DNA from: Elusimicrobiota bacterium
GTDB taxonomy: Bacteria > Elusimicrobiota > Elusimicrobia > UBA1565 > UBA9628
NCBI GenBank assembly: GCA_028868375.1
Contig: JAGWUP010000002.1
Location: forward strand, 129,015-193,014
Direction of reading: 5' to 3'
DNA length: 64,000 nucleotides
Both the position numbers and the translations under genes were made by a program. Shown here piece by piece: positions 17,860 to 27,515 of the stretch; positions within the stretch are counted from its first letter, which is position 1; the number at the start of each line of letters is the position of its first letter. A model generated the notes under the pieces. That model had not been told where the DNA came from and searched no databases. It worked only from the letters and a program-made list of their open reading frames with translations.

Positions 17860-19038
17860 ATGAGACTTGGACTCGAAGGCGCAGTGATGATGATCGCCCT
17901 GGCGCTCGGGGCGGCGGCTCCGGCGCGGGCGGCCGCTCCGGACCTGCTCTCGTATCAGGGCCGGCTATTGGAGTCCGGCATCCCGGCCAGCGGGACGCGC
18001 TTCGTGGATTTGCAGTTGTGCCCCGGCCCGACCGGCGGCGTCTGCACGGATTTGGGCACCACTCAAGTGACGGCGACCAGCGGGCTGTTCAAGCTGAACT
18101 TCTCCGTGCCCTCCGCGATCGATTTGTCGGCCGGTCCATGGTATTTGCAGGTGTCCGCCGGGTCCTCCGGCACCAACCTCCAGGCGCTGACGCCCCGCGA
18201 GGAGCTGACCAGCGCGCCTTACGCCTTGTATGCCTCCTCGGCGGCGGCGCTGTCGAACGGAGCCGTGATCCTGCGCTCGACCTCGACCAGCGTCGGCTAC
18301 GCCGTGCTCGACGTCCTGGACACCTCCGGAAACGAGTTGATGCGCGTCCAGCAGGACGGCAGCGTCGGCATCGGCGCTCTTTTCCCGAGCGACGCCCTGG
18401 AGATCGAAAGCCAAAGCAAGCCCGCCGTGTCGATCTCCGCTTTCGGAGGCAGCGTATGGTCTCAGGTCAAGCTGAAATCCTTTCCCTCGGCCCAGGGGCA
18501 GCCTTTCACGGCTTCTCCGGCCAATGCCAAGCTGGGAGAGGTCGGATTTTACGGCAGCGACGGAACGAACGTCGCGGTGGGTGTCCAGATCATCAGTTCC
18601 GTCTCGGCCCAAGGTCCATGGTCGACGACCAATCATGGCGCGGAGCTCAGCATCCTGGCGACGCCGGGCAACTCGACGACCCCTGGCGAGGTCGTGCACG
18701 TGGCCTCGGATGGAGTTCTGGTCCACGGCCACGTCGGCGCGGTCGGGGGGACGCCGACCTTGGGAGCCGACTGCGGCACGGGCTCGGCGATCGTGGGCAA
18801 CGACCAGGGCGGGGTGCTGACGTTGAGCGCGTCGCCCGGCACGACCTGCACGGTGATGTTTGCTAAGAGCTATCAGAGCGTGCCGGTCTGCGTGCTCAAC
18901 AACACCAGTTCAGACGCGAATGCCGTCGTCGCCGTCGCCGCCGCCGCCAACACGAATGTGTCCAGTTTCAAGGTCACCGCGGTCGGCAACGCGTTTGCCG
19001 GGGGCGAGCAGATCAATTATATCTGCGCCGGATATTAG
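17860..19038 (+). CDS. Exported YQGRL-type surface protein
   Basis: A 392-residue protein. The ATG at 17860 follows GGAGGAGA by four bases and gives a signal peptide (about 1-26, ARA-AAP). A conserved N-terminal domain follows: LLSYQGRLLESGIPASGTRF, a TSGLFKLNF strand and REELTSAPYALYASSAAAL, a pattern common in large metagenomic surface proteins and some tail-fibre-like proteins. The C-terminal 100 residues (ADCGTGSAIVGNDQGG, TTCTVMFAKSYQSVPVCVLN) form a Cys-containing beta domain often seen at the tip of such proteins. A surface fibre or adhesin role is inference. It is followed 19 bases later by the giant Cpd-repeat gene. Confidence 0.7.
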   Translation: MRLGLEGAVMMIALALGAAAPARAAAPDLLSYQGRLLESGIPASGTRFVDLQLCPGPTGGVCTDLGTTQVTATSGLFKLNFSVPSAIDLSAGPWYLQVSAGSSGTNLQALTPREELTSAPYALYASSAAALSNGAVILRSTSTSVGYAVLDVLDTSGNELMRVQQDGSVGIGALFPSDALEIESQSKPAVSISAFGGSVWSQVKLKSFPSAQGQPFTASPANAKLGEVGFYGSDGTNVAVGVQIISSVSAQGPWSTTNHGAELSILATPGNSTTPGEVVHVASDGVLVHGHVGAVGGTPTLGADCGTGSAIVGNDQGGVLTLSASPGTTCTVMFAKSYQSVPVCVLNNTSSDANAVVAVAAAANTNVSSFKVTAVGNAFAGGEQINYICAGY

Positions 19039-19057
19039 ATGGTAGGGACAGGATGAG

Positions 19058-22000
19058 ATGAGATCGCGTCGCGCCGCGGCGGTTCTGGCTTGGGCAAGCC
19101 TCCTTGCCCCGGCCGTCTGCCGGGCGCAAGCGGTGAGCGAGCCGTCCGGCGGCGTCTACCAGATCGTCGCGGACTCCCTGGACGGCTCCGCCGGCGGCTG
19201 CGAGCTGGCTCCCGCCGGCTCGGGCTGCGCCGACGGCCCCTGCCTGGCCGGAGCGATCGGCCAAGTGGCCACCAGCAGCTCGGCGGCCGGCTCCGTGTCG
19301 GTCGGTTCCGGCTACTTCGATTTTCAATACAACTACGAGCGCCTGCTGCTTCTGCTGCCGGGCGAGTCGCTTGTTCCCGGTTCGCCCACCGCCAAGCGGG
19401 GCACGCCTTCCTCCCTGCTCGTGGGCTCTCCATTCAACGTCACGGCCCTGGGAACCGATCTGGCCGGAGACGTCGCCTCGACCGCCTCCGTCAGCGTGCG
19501 TCTGTCGACCTCCGATTTCGCGCCGATGACCCAGACGCTGGTGGCGGGGGCGACCACGTTCAACAGCGCCGTTTTCTCGGCCGGCGGGCTGGCGCGCGAG
19601 ATCCTGGTCCAGGACCAGTCCGGAGGCCTGACGGCGTTCAGCTCGGCCGTCGACGTGTTCGCGCCGACCGCGTCGTCTCCGACGGTGACGCTCGATATCG
19701 CCAACGCCAGCGTCCAGACGACGTTGAGCGGCGCGATCACGGGGGGCGCCTCGGACGCTTCCGGCGTCACGCAGGTTCGCGTGGCCGTCCAACGCAAGGG
19801 AGTGGCTCCCGCGCCGGACGTCTACTTCGATTGGACGGCCAACGGCTTCAGCGCCGCGATGCCGACGTTCGCCACCGCCACTCTCGCCAATCCCGGGGCG
19901 ACCCGGACTTCCTGGAGCCTGTCCTTTCCGGACGCGAATTTGACGTCCGGAGCGAGCTACTACCTCGTCGCCCAGTCCAGCGACGCCAGCAATAATTTCG
20001 GCGTGGTCGAGTCGACCTTCTTCTTTAATTCGACCGCCCTCTCGGCAGGCTCCTCCGGCGACGGGGAGGGCTCGGCGACGGTCGACTTCAATCATGGAGG
20101 GGTCGGCTGCCAGGTGATGATCGCCAGCGTGGCCTTCACGGCCGGCGCCGACGGGATACAGAAGGGGGGCATGATCCTTCTCCACATCCCGGACAACTGG
20201 CAGGCGCCGACGAAAGAGGACACCGTCAACAATCCCTCGCCGACGCCGGGCGAGATGGCCGTCACGTCCACGACGACCTACAGCCTGACCTTCAATCCCA
20301 AGATCAACTCGGTTTCCTTGGGCGCCAATTGGCTCGAGTACGCCGTCACCGATTCCCGCGGCGTGACGCCGGGGCAGACGATCGACTTTATCTACACCGG
20401 CTTTTCCGGCACCGGCGCCGCCGCCGTCGGCCCGCAGACCTTCACGATCAAGACCGCCGCGTCTTCCTCCGGGCTTGCCAAGTCGATTTCCGTGCAGCCG
20501 GCGGCCGATCTCGTCGCGGGCCCGCCAAGCGCCATCGCCTTCGAGCCGGCGCAGCCCATGGCGCTTGGGCCCCTGCAGACCGCCCCGACCATGCAAGTCC
20601 TGGTCTATGATCAGTGCGGCAACTCCACCAACACCGCCACCGCCGTCGATGTCGACTTGCGCGCGGGCCAGGAGAGCGCGCCGGACCCGGGAGCGGCCTT
20701 CTATCAGGAGGGGGGAGCGTCGCTGCCATCCAACAGGCTGGTGGTCCCGGCCGGGGCGGGAGCCTCTCCCCGCTTCTATTACGCCACCAGCGGCGGCGGT
20801 TTGTCCTTCGAGAATCTCATCGCCACGGCGGCTTTCTCCGGGGAGACGACGGGGGCCCTGCGCTTCGTGACCCTTCTGTCCAATGCGCTGAGCCTTTCCG
20901 GGGTTTCCATCGATACCGGCACGCGGGAGGCGGGCGTCCTCACCGCCACGGTCACGGCGGGCTCCTTCTCGGGGGCCTTCATCAATTTCACCCTCGCCGA
21001 CCCCAACGCCTCTTGGGACGTCATCATCTCCACCAGCAACGAGACCTTCACTCCGGAGCTGGTCCACCGCCGCGGCAGCGGGCAGCCGGGGCGCACCCTG
21101 GTCTGGTACGGCTTGCGGGAGACCAGTTCTCCCCAGACGCTGGTGCCTCCCGGCGGGCCCTATTACGTGAAGATCGTCGCGGGGAACGTGGTGGAGGACG
21201 CCAGCTTGCGCGTGTACATGTCATCCTCCGCCTTCGTCTACGGCACCGTGAAGTCCACCGGGGCCTTCGCCCTCGTGCAGGCGGTGGGTTCCGGGAGCAG
21301 CTACCTTAACCAGGCCCAGGCCGACGACACGGGGCACTTCACGATCTACGGCCTGAAAGACGGGACGCGATACAACATCATCGCGACCACCGGGGCCGTG
21401 ATCGGCGGCCAGGCGGTGCAGATACAGAGCAGCTCCTTCAACGTCGTCGCCACCGCCGCCGGCACCAACGTGGGAGAGATGCCGTTCCCGGGATTGGCGC
21501 AGCTGCGCGTCAGCGTGCGCATCCCGGCTGCGGCGCCCTACGAGTTCTGGGGAGGCGTCAGCGTGCAGTCCAGCGGCGGCCAGCAGTTTTACGGGACGCT
21601 CCATTACCCCCAGAGCGCCGACAAATCCGACAACGGACAGACAAGTTTCGGATCGAACGCCAGCACCTGGACCGTTTTCGGCTTGAGCCCCGGCCTCTAT
21701 ACGGTCCAGGTCAGCCTGCCCCAGGTCGGGATCAGCTCCTCGCTGCCCAACATACCGGTATCGGCCGCGAGCGTGACCGACTTGGCGATCGCCCCTTCTC
21801 GCAAGGCCAACGTCTACGGCTACGCGATCGTTCCCTCGACGACCCAGTACGGCACCTGGGTCTCCGTTCAAGCCATGAAGTCCGGCCAACTCCAACCCTC
21901 GATCTTCGGCGGGATTTCCCTGTCCGGCTCCCAGTTCGGCGTCATGCAGACCAGCGGAGTCTATTCCCTTTACGGCCTCGATCCGGGAAGCTGGACGATC

Positions 22001-25000
22001 ACCGCGCGCGCCTCTGGTTTCGTCAGCGTTTCGAGTCCCGTCTACATCTCCAGCTCCGCGGACGTCGGCAATCCCGCCGCCGGCGGCTTCGATCTCACCC
22101 TGAGCTCCGGCGGCGCTTTGAGCGGGGTGCTGCGGATCACCGGCGACAGCAGCGGTCTGCCGAAGCAAAACAGCTCCTCCAGCGGCCTGACGGCGTACGT
22201 CAACGCCGTCAACACCCAGACCGGCTCCTCCGGCTTCGCCCAGGTCGTCGTTTCCACCGATTCCGCGCTGGCCTCGAGCACGTTCACGATCACCGGGCTG
22301 GAGGACGGATCCTACTACCTCAGCACCTTCATCAGCGGAACGCAGCCCGTGCAGTTGACGACGACGGTCGCGCGCGGGAGGGGCTTTACGACGCTGACGA
22401 CTCCGGTCGACAACGCGCGGGCGGCCCTGACGTTCCAGTTGCAGGGCCCGACCGCGCCGGCAGGATATCATGACGTCTCCCTGTTCTACGCGGGTTCCAG
22501 CGTCGACGGAGGGGCGGTTCAGTCGCAGGACGTCGTGCCCGGCAGCACGATCGCCTACTTCGCCTCGAGCGCCACCTGGCTGTCGCCGCCCTTGTCCGGC
22601 GGCGACCTGGCCGTGGCGGCCTACGATCGCCATACCGGGGCCTTCCAAACCGCCTCTCTGTCCTTGAGCAACGGGACGACATCCTACGCCACGCTGGATC
22701 TAAGCGCTTTGAGCAATACGGTTTCCGGCTCCGTCGTCCTGACGTCGAACGTCAATTTCCCGGCGACGTCGACCGGAGGGACCGCCGTCAGCGTCAGCTC
22801 AGCCGCCGGGGTCTTGTCGAACTCGAGCCAAGTCCAATACTGCCTGGCCGGCGATCCCGCCCCGGTCGCCTTGAGCGCCTTCCATCTCGAGCTGGTGCCG
22901 GTGCCCGCGGACAACGGTCCGCTGGCGGTTCTCAACGCGTCTCTGCTTGCCTCCAGCAAGTTCAGCGGAAGCTGCGCGGGCGATCTGACCAATTTCTCAA
23001 GCGGCAACGGCAAGCCCGCCGACCCATTCCTGGCCTACATCGGGCGGATCAATACCGACGGCAGCTTCACCTTCTCGAACGTCCCCGCGGGGACCTACGT
23101 GCTGCGCGTGCCCACCGACCTGGACGGCAATCCCGCCACCGACGAGATCCCGCCGGTGCGCCAGGCCGTGACCGTGACCACTTATTCCATCTCAGGATTG
23201 AACTTTTCGATCGGCCAGGGCGTCTCTCTGTCCGGCCGGGTGCTGATGCCTTCCGGCTTGACGGGAAGCCGGATAATCCTCTTGATCCTCAACGACGCCT
23301 CGGGCAATCCGGTCAAGACGACCTTCGCGAATTTTTCCGGGGCGGCCTCCGCGGCCTATCGCTTCGACGGCATCCCGAACGGCACCTACGCCCTGGTGAC
23401 CCAGGATTTCAGCCTGCCGCAGAGCTTTGGCGCCAAGCCGATCATCGTCAATGTCGCCGGCGCGGCCGTGACCCAGGATATACAGCTGGTCCAGACCGGA
23501 ATCATCAAGGGCAAGATGGCGGTCCAGCAGACCCTGGCGGGCTCGACGACGGCCCAAGTCACTCTCGTCACGGACGCCAACGAGACCCAATTGCCGCAGG
23601 AGCTGCAGGTCTATGCCCAGGCCAACCCCTTCTTCCTCGGCGGCCAGGTCAACGCGCTCACGGGGGGCGGCGCCAGCAGCACGGGGACCGGCGGGACGAG
23701 CGGTTCCAGCAGCCGCCCGAAGCTCGACTCGACGGGCCGCTTCGAGATCGACGGCTTGCTGCCCGGAGTCTACGACGTGCATTTTCAGGCCCCCAACGAT
23801 TCCAGCGACAACAGCAGCCTGCGCCTGGTCAGCTCGATGGTGCCTGCCGTGACCGTGACCGGGGGCCAGACCACCGACATCGGGACCTTCAACTTGACGG
23901 CGGCCGACCAGATTCAAGGAGCCGTCGCCGACGCGGCGACGAAGGCCCCCCTGGCGAACATTCCCATGCTCGCGCGTCCCGCCGCCACCCAGAGCCAAGA
24001 TTACGACACCATCGCAGCGGTGACCGACGTCAACGGAAAATACACCCTGGTGGGCCTCGATCCCGCGGTGAAACTCTACGATATCATCGCCAACATGGCG
24101 CAGCAGGGCGGCAGCCAGATTACTCCTCCCTACGAGTCCCAGACCGCCCTGGCCGTGGACGTCACCTCCACGGCCGTGGTCGACTTCGCGCTCAAGCCCG
24201 CGCGGCTGTCGATCTCGGGCCGGATCGTGGGCGCCCCGGGCGGCCCGCCGCTTCGGCAGCCCTTCTCCTCGAGCGTGGAGGCGCCGCCGTTGGGCGCGAT
24301 CGTTTTCGTCCAGAAGTCCGGGGTCCCGCCGCGGGACAACCCCTTGGGCGACACCCAGATCGCCACCGATGTCCAAGGCCGCTTCACGATTCCGTCGTTG
24401 ACGACGGGCACCTACAATTTGACGATGGTCGCCTTGGGCCATGCCTCCGTCGCTCAGTCGATCTCCGTGTCCACCGGACCTATCGACATCGGCACCATAC
24501 AATTGAAGCTCGGCGGGACCTTGTCCGGGGCCTTGAGCAAGCCGGACGGCTCCAATCCAGGAGCAAGCGAGCTCAGCGATGTGCTGGCGGTCACCAACGA
24601 TTTCAGCCAGGTCCTCGCCGCCACGCTGACCTACGATCCCAACACGAGGACCTACACCAACTACTCCATCTCCGGCTTCCTGCCCGGCTCCGTCTACCGC
24701 GTTCTCTTGTTGGGCGGCACCTCCAGCGTGCCGGTCTCCCCGCCGGAGGTCCAGCATATCGTGTTCTCTTCGGCCGAACAGAGCATGACCCAGGACATCG
24801 TGATGCGGCCCGCGCCTCCCTTCGTCCTGGCCCGCGCCCGCCGCGCCGCCAACGGCCAGTTCGCGGTGACGTTCGATTTAAGCCAGCCCCTGCGCCAGAA
24901 GACCGCCGCCGACGACGATCTGGCCGCGGTCCTATCGACGTATTCCGCCGCCGGCGCGCTCAGCCGGATTCAGCTCAACGCGGCGCGTTTCGAGCTGTCG

Positions 25001-26038
25001 GCGGTCTACACCCCCGCCGTCGGCGAGTCCAGCTTCACGCTGCTCTTGTCCGGCCACAGCAATCAGACCGATCCCGACTCCATCGACCCCGTCAATCCGG
25101 AGTTCGTCTACCATTCCACTTTCGGCTTCTACACGGGACTGGACGGCTATTACTCGAACACGATCTCCAACACCAATGGGGGCACGCTGCTCATCGACGG
25201 GGACGCCGGCCGGGTGACGATCCCCGGGGGCGCCTTCCAGATAGAGACGTCTTCCTCGATCCCGGTGTCGCTGGCCGTTTCCAGGGAGGCGCTCTCGCAG
25301 GCGGCGACCTCCGGTTTGCGCGGCGCCGCGGCCAATCTCTCGGCGCTGCGCTTCCATGGCGGCGCCTACCCGCCGGGGCTGCTGGCGGCCGTGGCGGCCA
25401 CGCCGCCGCAGGTCAATCCGCTTTCCGGCTTCTACAACATCCTGCTGCCGTTGGGGGTGCGCACCGCCCTGAGCAAGCCGGTCCAGATGACGGTCGCTTA
25501 TTCCACCGGGACGGATCCGACGAAGCTGAACCTATATTGGTATAACGCCGCGGCCAACGCCTACGTGCTCCAGCAGGACGTCACGGGGGCCGCCCCGGTC
25601 ATCGACTACGCCAATCATACGATCTCTGTGAACGTCAACCATTTCTCGACGTTCGTGCTCTTCAACGCCGACGTTTCCGTCATCACCGGCAACGCCTTCT
25701 CCGGAGAGTTCGCGGCTTACAACTTTCCGAACCCCTTCGACCTCAGCGTCAAGACGGTCTCGACCATTCATGGGGCCGGCAAGCAGACCGTTCGGGGCAC
25801 GATGATCAGCGTCGCGCTGCCGTCGGACGTCTCCGGAGACGGCTCCGTTCGGATCTACAACGTGGCCGGCGAGCGGGTGCGGACCTTGGATCTCGGCACG
25901 CTGCGGGCAGGCCAATACGTTTACCAGGCTTGGGACGGCCGCAACGATTCGGGGCGGGACGTGGCCAGCGGCGTCTACATCGCCCAGGTCCGCGTCGGCA
26001 ACCAATCCAGATTCTTCAAGATGGCGCTGATCAAATGA
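19058..26038 (+). CDS. Giant exported Cpd-repeat protein with FlgD/T9SS-like C-terminal domain
   Basis: A 2326-residue protein with a signal peptide (about 1-23). Residues 25-85 hold VYQIVADSLDGSAGG and Cys pairs. From about 728 to 1890 there are roughly nine carboxypeptidase-regulatory-like (Cpd) beta-sandwich repeats, each ending in a motif like FTIYGLKDGTRYNI, YSLYGLDPGSWTI, FTITGLEDGSYYL, FTFSNVPAGTYVL, FEIDGLLPGVYDV or FTIPSLTTGTYNL. The last 115 residues (from about 2211) carry YNFPNPFDLS, VRIYNVAGERVRTLDLG, WDGRNDSGRDVASGVY and FFKMALIK, the FlgD-Ig fold also used as a type IX secretion sorting domain. The stop overlaps the PorV-like gene. A stalk-like adhesin or structural surface protein is the best guess. 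Confidence 0.85.
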   Translation: MRSRRAAAVLAWASLLAPAVCRAQAVSEPSGGVYQIVADSLDGSAGGCELAPAGSGCADGPCLAGAIGQVATSSSAAGSVSVGSGYFDFQYNYERLLLLLPGESLVPGSPTAKRGTPSSLLVGSPFNVTALGTDLAGDVASTASVSVRLSTSDFAPMTQTLVAGATTFNSAVFSAGGLAREILVQDQSGGLTAFSSAVDVFAPTASSPTVTLDIANASVQTTLSGAITGGASDASGVTQVRVAVQRKGVAPAPDVYFDWTANGFSAAMPTFATATLANPGATRTSWSLSFPDANLTSGASYYLVAQSSDASNNFGVVESTFFFNSTALSAGSSGDGEGSATVDFNHGGVGCQVMIASVAFTAGADGIQKGGMILLHIPDNWQAPTKEDTVNNPSPTPGEMAVTSTTTYSLTFNPKINSVSLGANWLEYAVTDSRGVTPGQTIDFIYTGFSGTGAAAVGPQTFTIKTAASSSGLAKSISVQPAADLVAGPPSAIAFEPAQPMALGPLQTAPTMQVLVYDQCGNSTNTATAVDVDLRAGQESAPDPGAAFYQEGGASLPSNRLVVPAGAGASPRFYYATSGGGLSFENLIATAAFSGETTGALRFVTLLSNALSLSGVSIDTGTREAGVLTATVTAGSFSGAFINFTLADPNASWDVIISTSNETFTPELVHRRGSGQPGRTLVWYGLRETSSPQTLVPPGGPYYVKIVAGNVVEDASLRVYMSSSAFVYGTVKSTGAFALVQAVGSGSSYLNQAQADDTGHFTIYGLKDGTRYNIIATTGAVIGGQAVQIQSSSFNVVATAAGTNVGEMPFPGLAQLRVSVRIPAAAPYEFWGGVSVQSSGGQQFYGTLHYPQSADKSDNGQTSFGSNASTWTVFGLSPGLYTVQVSLPQVGISSSLPNIPVSAASVTDLAIAPSRKANVYGYAIVPSTTQYGTWVSVQAMKSGQLQPSIFGGISLSGSQFGVMQTSGVYSLYGLDPGSWTITARASGFVSVSSPVYISSSADVGNPAAGGFDLTLSSGGALSGVLRITGDSSGLPKQNSSSSGLTAYVNAVNTQTGSSGFAQVVVSTDSALASSTFTITGLEDGSYYLSTFISGTQPVQLTTTVARGRGFTTLTTPVDNARAALTFQLQGPTAPAGYHDVSLFYAGSSVDGGAVQSQDVVPGSTIAYFASSATWLSPPLSGGDLAVAAYDRHTGAFQTASLSLSNGTTSYATLDLSALSNTVSGSVVLTSNVNFPATSTGGTAVSVSSAAGVLSNSSQVQYCLAGDPAPVALSAFHLELVPVPADNGPLAVLNASLLASSKFSGSCAGDLTNFSSGNGKPADPFLAYIGRINTDGSFTFSNVPAGTYVLRVPTDLDGNPATDEIPPVRQAVTVTTYSISGLNFSIGQGVSLSGRVLMPSGLTGSRIILLILNDASGNPVKTTFANFSGAASAAYRFDGIPNGTYALVTQDFSLPQSFGAKPIIVNVAGAAVTQDIQLVQTGIIKGKMAVQQTLAGSTTAQVTLVTDANETQLPQELQVYAQANPFFLGGQVNALTGGGASSTGTGGTSGSSSRPKLDSTGRFEIDGLLPGVYDVHFQAPNDSSDNSSLRLVSSMVPAVTVTGGQTTDIGTFNLTAADQIQGAVADAATKAPLANIPMLARPAATQSQDYDTIAAVTDVNGKYTLVGLDPAVKLYDIIANMAQQGGSQITPPYESQTALAVDVTSTAVVDFALKPARLSISGRIVGAPGGPPLRQPFSSSVEAPPLGAIVFVQKSGVPPRDNPLGDTQIATDVQGRFTIPSLTTGTYNLTMVALGHASVAQSISVSTGPIDIGTIQLKLGGTLSGALSKPDGSNPGASELSDVLAVTNDFSQVLAATLTYDPNTRTYTNYSISGFLPGSVYRVLLLGGTSSVPVSPPEVQHIVFSSAEQSMTQDIVMRPAPPFVLARARRAANGQFAVTFDLSQPLRQKTAADDDLAAVLSTYSAAGALSRIQLNAARFELSAVYTPAVGESSFTLLLSGHSNQTDPDSIDPVNPEFVYHSTFGFYTGLDGYYSNTISNTNGGTLLIDGDAGRVTIPGGAFQIETSSSIPVSLAVSREALSQAATSGLRGAAANLSALRFHGGAYPPGLLAAVAATPPQVNPLSGFYNILLPLGVRTALSKPVQMTVAYSTGTDPTKLNLYWYNAAANAYVLQQDVTGAAPVIDYANHTISVNVNHFSTFVLFNADVSVITGNAFSGEFAAYNFPNPFDLSVKTVSTIHGAGKQTVRGTMISVALPSDVSGDGSVRIYNVAGERVRTLDLGTLRAGQYVYQAWDGRNDSGRDVASGVYIAQVRVGNQSRFFKMALIK

Positions 26039-27000
26039 GGGCGGCGGGGGCTTGCGTCGGCTTGCTCGTCTGCCTGCTGGGCGCGCTGCCCCGGCCGGCC
26101 GCCGGCTTCGGTTCGGGAGACATTGGCACCAGCGGCGCACAGTTCCTGAAGCTCGCTCCCTCCGCCCGCCCCGCGGGCATGGCAGAGGCGTTCGCGGCGG
26201 TGGCCGACGACGTCGACGCCGTCTATTACAATCCGGCCGGGCTGGGGACCTTGACCACGGCGGAGATGGCCGGCAGCCATACGGCCTTGTTCCAGGACAT
26301 GAGCCTCGAGTACGCCGCCGTGGCCGCGCCGCTGCTGTCCTGGAGCGGCTCTCAACAGCCGAAGAACGCCTACGGCACGCTCGGCTTTGCGATCTACAAT
26401 CTCTCCGTCAACAACATCGAGCGCCGCGGCACGACGGAGACGGACTCGCCCATCGGCACGTTCGGCTCGAGCGATTTCGCCTATGCCTTGTCCTACGGCC
26501 TTCAGGTGCCCGGCACGACGCTCTGCCTTGGCGCCACCGCCAAGGCCATCGACCAGCAGCTCGACAGCGCCCACTCCTCCTCATTCGCCGCGGACTTGGG
26601 CTCCCTCTATCATTACCGGCGCGCCAGCCTCGCTGTCGGCCTTCGCAACCTCGGCACGCGCCAGCAATACGCCAGCGCCGGCGATCCCTTGCCGCTGTTG
26701 ATTTACGGCGGAGGGGCCTTCCGGTTCACCAAGGACTGGCTGGGCTCTCTGGAGCTCGATTTGCCGCGGGACAACAACCTCCAGTTCGCCGTCGGCACCG
26801 AATACGACAAGGACTTCGGCAAGCTCCTGGCGGGCAGCGTGCGTTTCGGCTACAACAGCAAGAACACCGGCCCGGCCGGCTTGGACGGCGTGGCGTTCGG
26901 TTTGGGCGTGCGCTACGCCAATTTCGAATTCGACTTCGCCCTGGTGCCCTTCGGCGAGCTGGGCAACGCCTACAAGTATTCCCTGCTGGTCAGGTTCTAG
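26035..27000 (+). CDS. PorV/PorQ-like outer-membrane protein
   Basis: A 321-residue protein with a signal peptide (about 1-23) and the family start GTSGAQFLKLAPSARPAGMA, then AAVADDVDAVYYNPAGLG, followed by alternating strands to a C-terminal ALVPFGELGNAYKYSLLVRF. This is the PorV/PorQ (UPF0164-like) barrel family related to FadL. In Bacteroidota PorV shuttles type IX cargo carrying a C-terminal sorting domain. Its ATG overlaps the stop of the giant protein (ATGA), which has such a C-terminus. The ATG at 26035 is the only start giving a signal peptide. No other T9SS genes are in the window, so function is inferred from context. Confidence 0.82.
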   Translation: MRAAGACVGLLVCLLGALPRPAAGFGSGDIGTSGAQFLKLAPSARPAGMAEAFAAVADDVDAVYYNPAGLGTLTTAEMAGSHTALFQDMSLEYAAVAAPLLSWSGSQQPKNAYGTLGFAIYNLSVNNIERRGTTETDSPIGTFGSSDFAYALSYGLQVPGTTLCLGATAKAIDQQLDSAHSSSFAADLGSLYHYRRASLAVGLRNLGTRQQYASAGDPLPLLIYGGGAFRFTKDWLGSLELDLPRDNNLQFAVGTEYDKDFGKLLAGSVRFGYNSKNTGPAGLDGVAFGLGVRYANFEFDFALVPFGELGNAYKYSLLVRF

Positions 27001-27079
27001 GCCGGCTGACGCCGTGCCGTCACAGCCTGACGCACTTTCCTATATCCGGCTGGACGCAGGCCGGCTGACGCCGGCCTAG
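26997..27079. terminator. Palindromic gap with degenerate repeats between convergent genes
   Basis: CTAGGCCGGC (26997-27006) and GCCGGCCTAG (27070-27079) form a perfect 10-bp inverted repeat, and each arm contains the TAG stop of one of the two convergent genes. Inside, GCCGGCTGACGCCG occurs exactly at 27001-27014 and 27060-27073, with two weaker copies between. Likely a bidirectional terminator. Confidence 0.5.
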
Positions 27080-27417
27080 AAGCTTGCGGCCTGGCGGTGG
27101 ATCAGTTCGGCCTGCTGGTGCGGGCTCTTGACGCGGCCCCGTTTCGCGGGCGCGGCATTGACGAGCGGCCGCAGGCCCGCCTCGGGCGTTAAGGGCGCCA
27201 AGGCAGTCTGACCGGGTTCGGAGGGAAGCGTGATGGCGACGGGGTTGCCTTTCTCGTCGTGCACGAGGATCACCGTCGTCGGACCTTGGCCGCGCATCTC
27301 CTGCAAGGCGATCTGTCCGCGCACCGGATCGCTGGGCAAGGCGAGATCGCGAGAGGATAGTTGCGCCGCGGCGGGCGCCGCAGCGGCCAATAAGGCGGCC
27401 AAGAGCCAAAACCTCAT
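27076..27417 (-). CDS. Small exported protein of unknown function
   Basis: A 113-residue protein with a clear signal peptide (about 1-19, APAAAQ), then a soluble region with TTVILVHDEKGNPVAITLPS, which looks like a short beta hairpin. No family is recognised. The ATG at 27417 has TATCCT six bases upstream. The stop lies in the palindromic gap shared with the convergent PorV-like gene. Confidence 0.65.
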   Translation of the reverse strand: MRFWLLAALLAAAAPAAAQLSSRDLALPSDPVRGQIALQEMRGQGPTTVILVHDEKGNPVAITLPSEPGQTALAPLTPEAGLRPLVNAAPAKRGRVKSPHQQAELIHRQAASF

Positions 27418-27429
27418 GCTCCCAGGATA
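27418..27429 (-). promoter_or_regulatory. -10 box abutting the start of the 113-residue gene
   Basis: TATCCT (27429-27424 on the minus strand), six bases, ATG at 27417. Same geometry as other first genes in the window. No convincing -35. Confidence 0.35.
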
Positions 27430-27470
27430 GCGTTTCGGCTTCCGTCGCGACAGGGTCTCTCGGCCTGGCC

Positions 27471-27515
27471 GGCGCTAGGACCAAGGGCCCATTATGACGC
27501 AGGTCCTTAGTCGCC
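27471..27515. repeat. Intergenic hairpin element, copy B
   Basis: GGCGCTAGGACC on the left pairs with GGTCCTTAGTCGCC on the right; the left arm continues into the core GGACCAAGGGCCCAT (27478-27492). The right arm covers the stop codon of the upstream minus-strand gene, so it could also terminate transcription. Confidence 0.6.

Noticed and set aside
21241..24730. CRISPR or DNA-level tandem repeats in the giant gene
   Set aside because: The repetition is at the level of Cpd protein domains with diverged codons; no regularly spaced identical DNA repeats are present.
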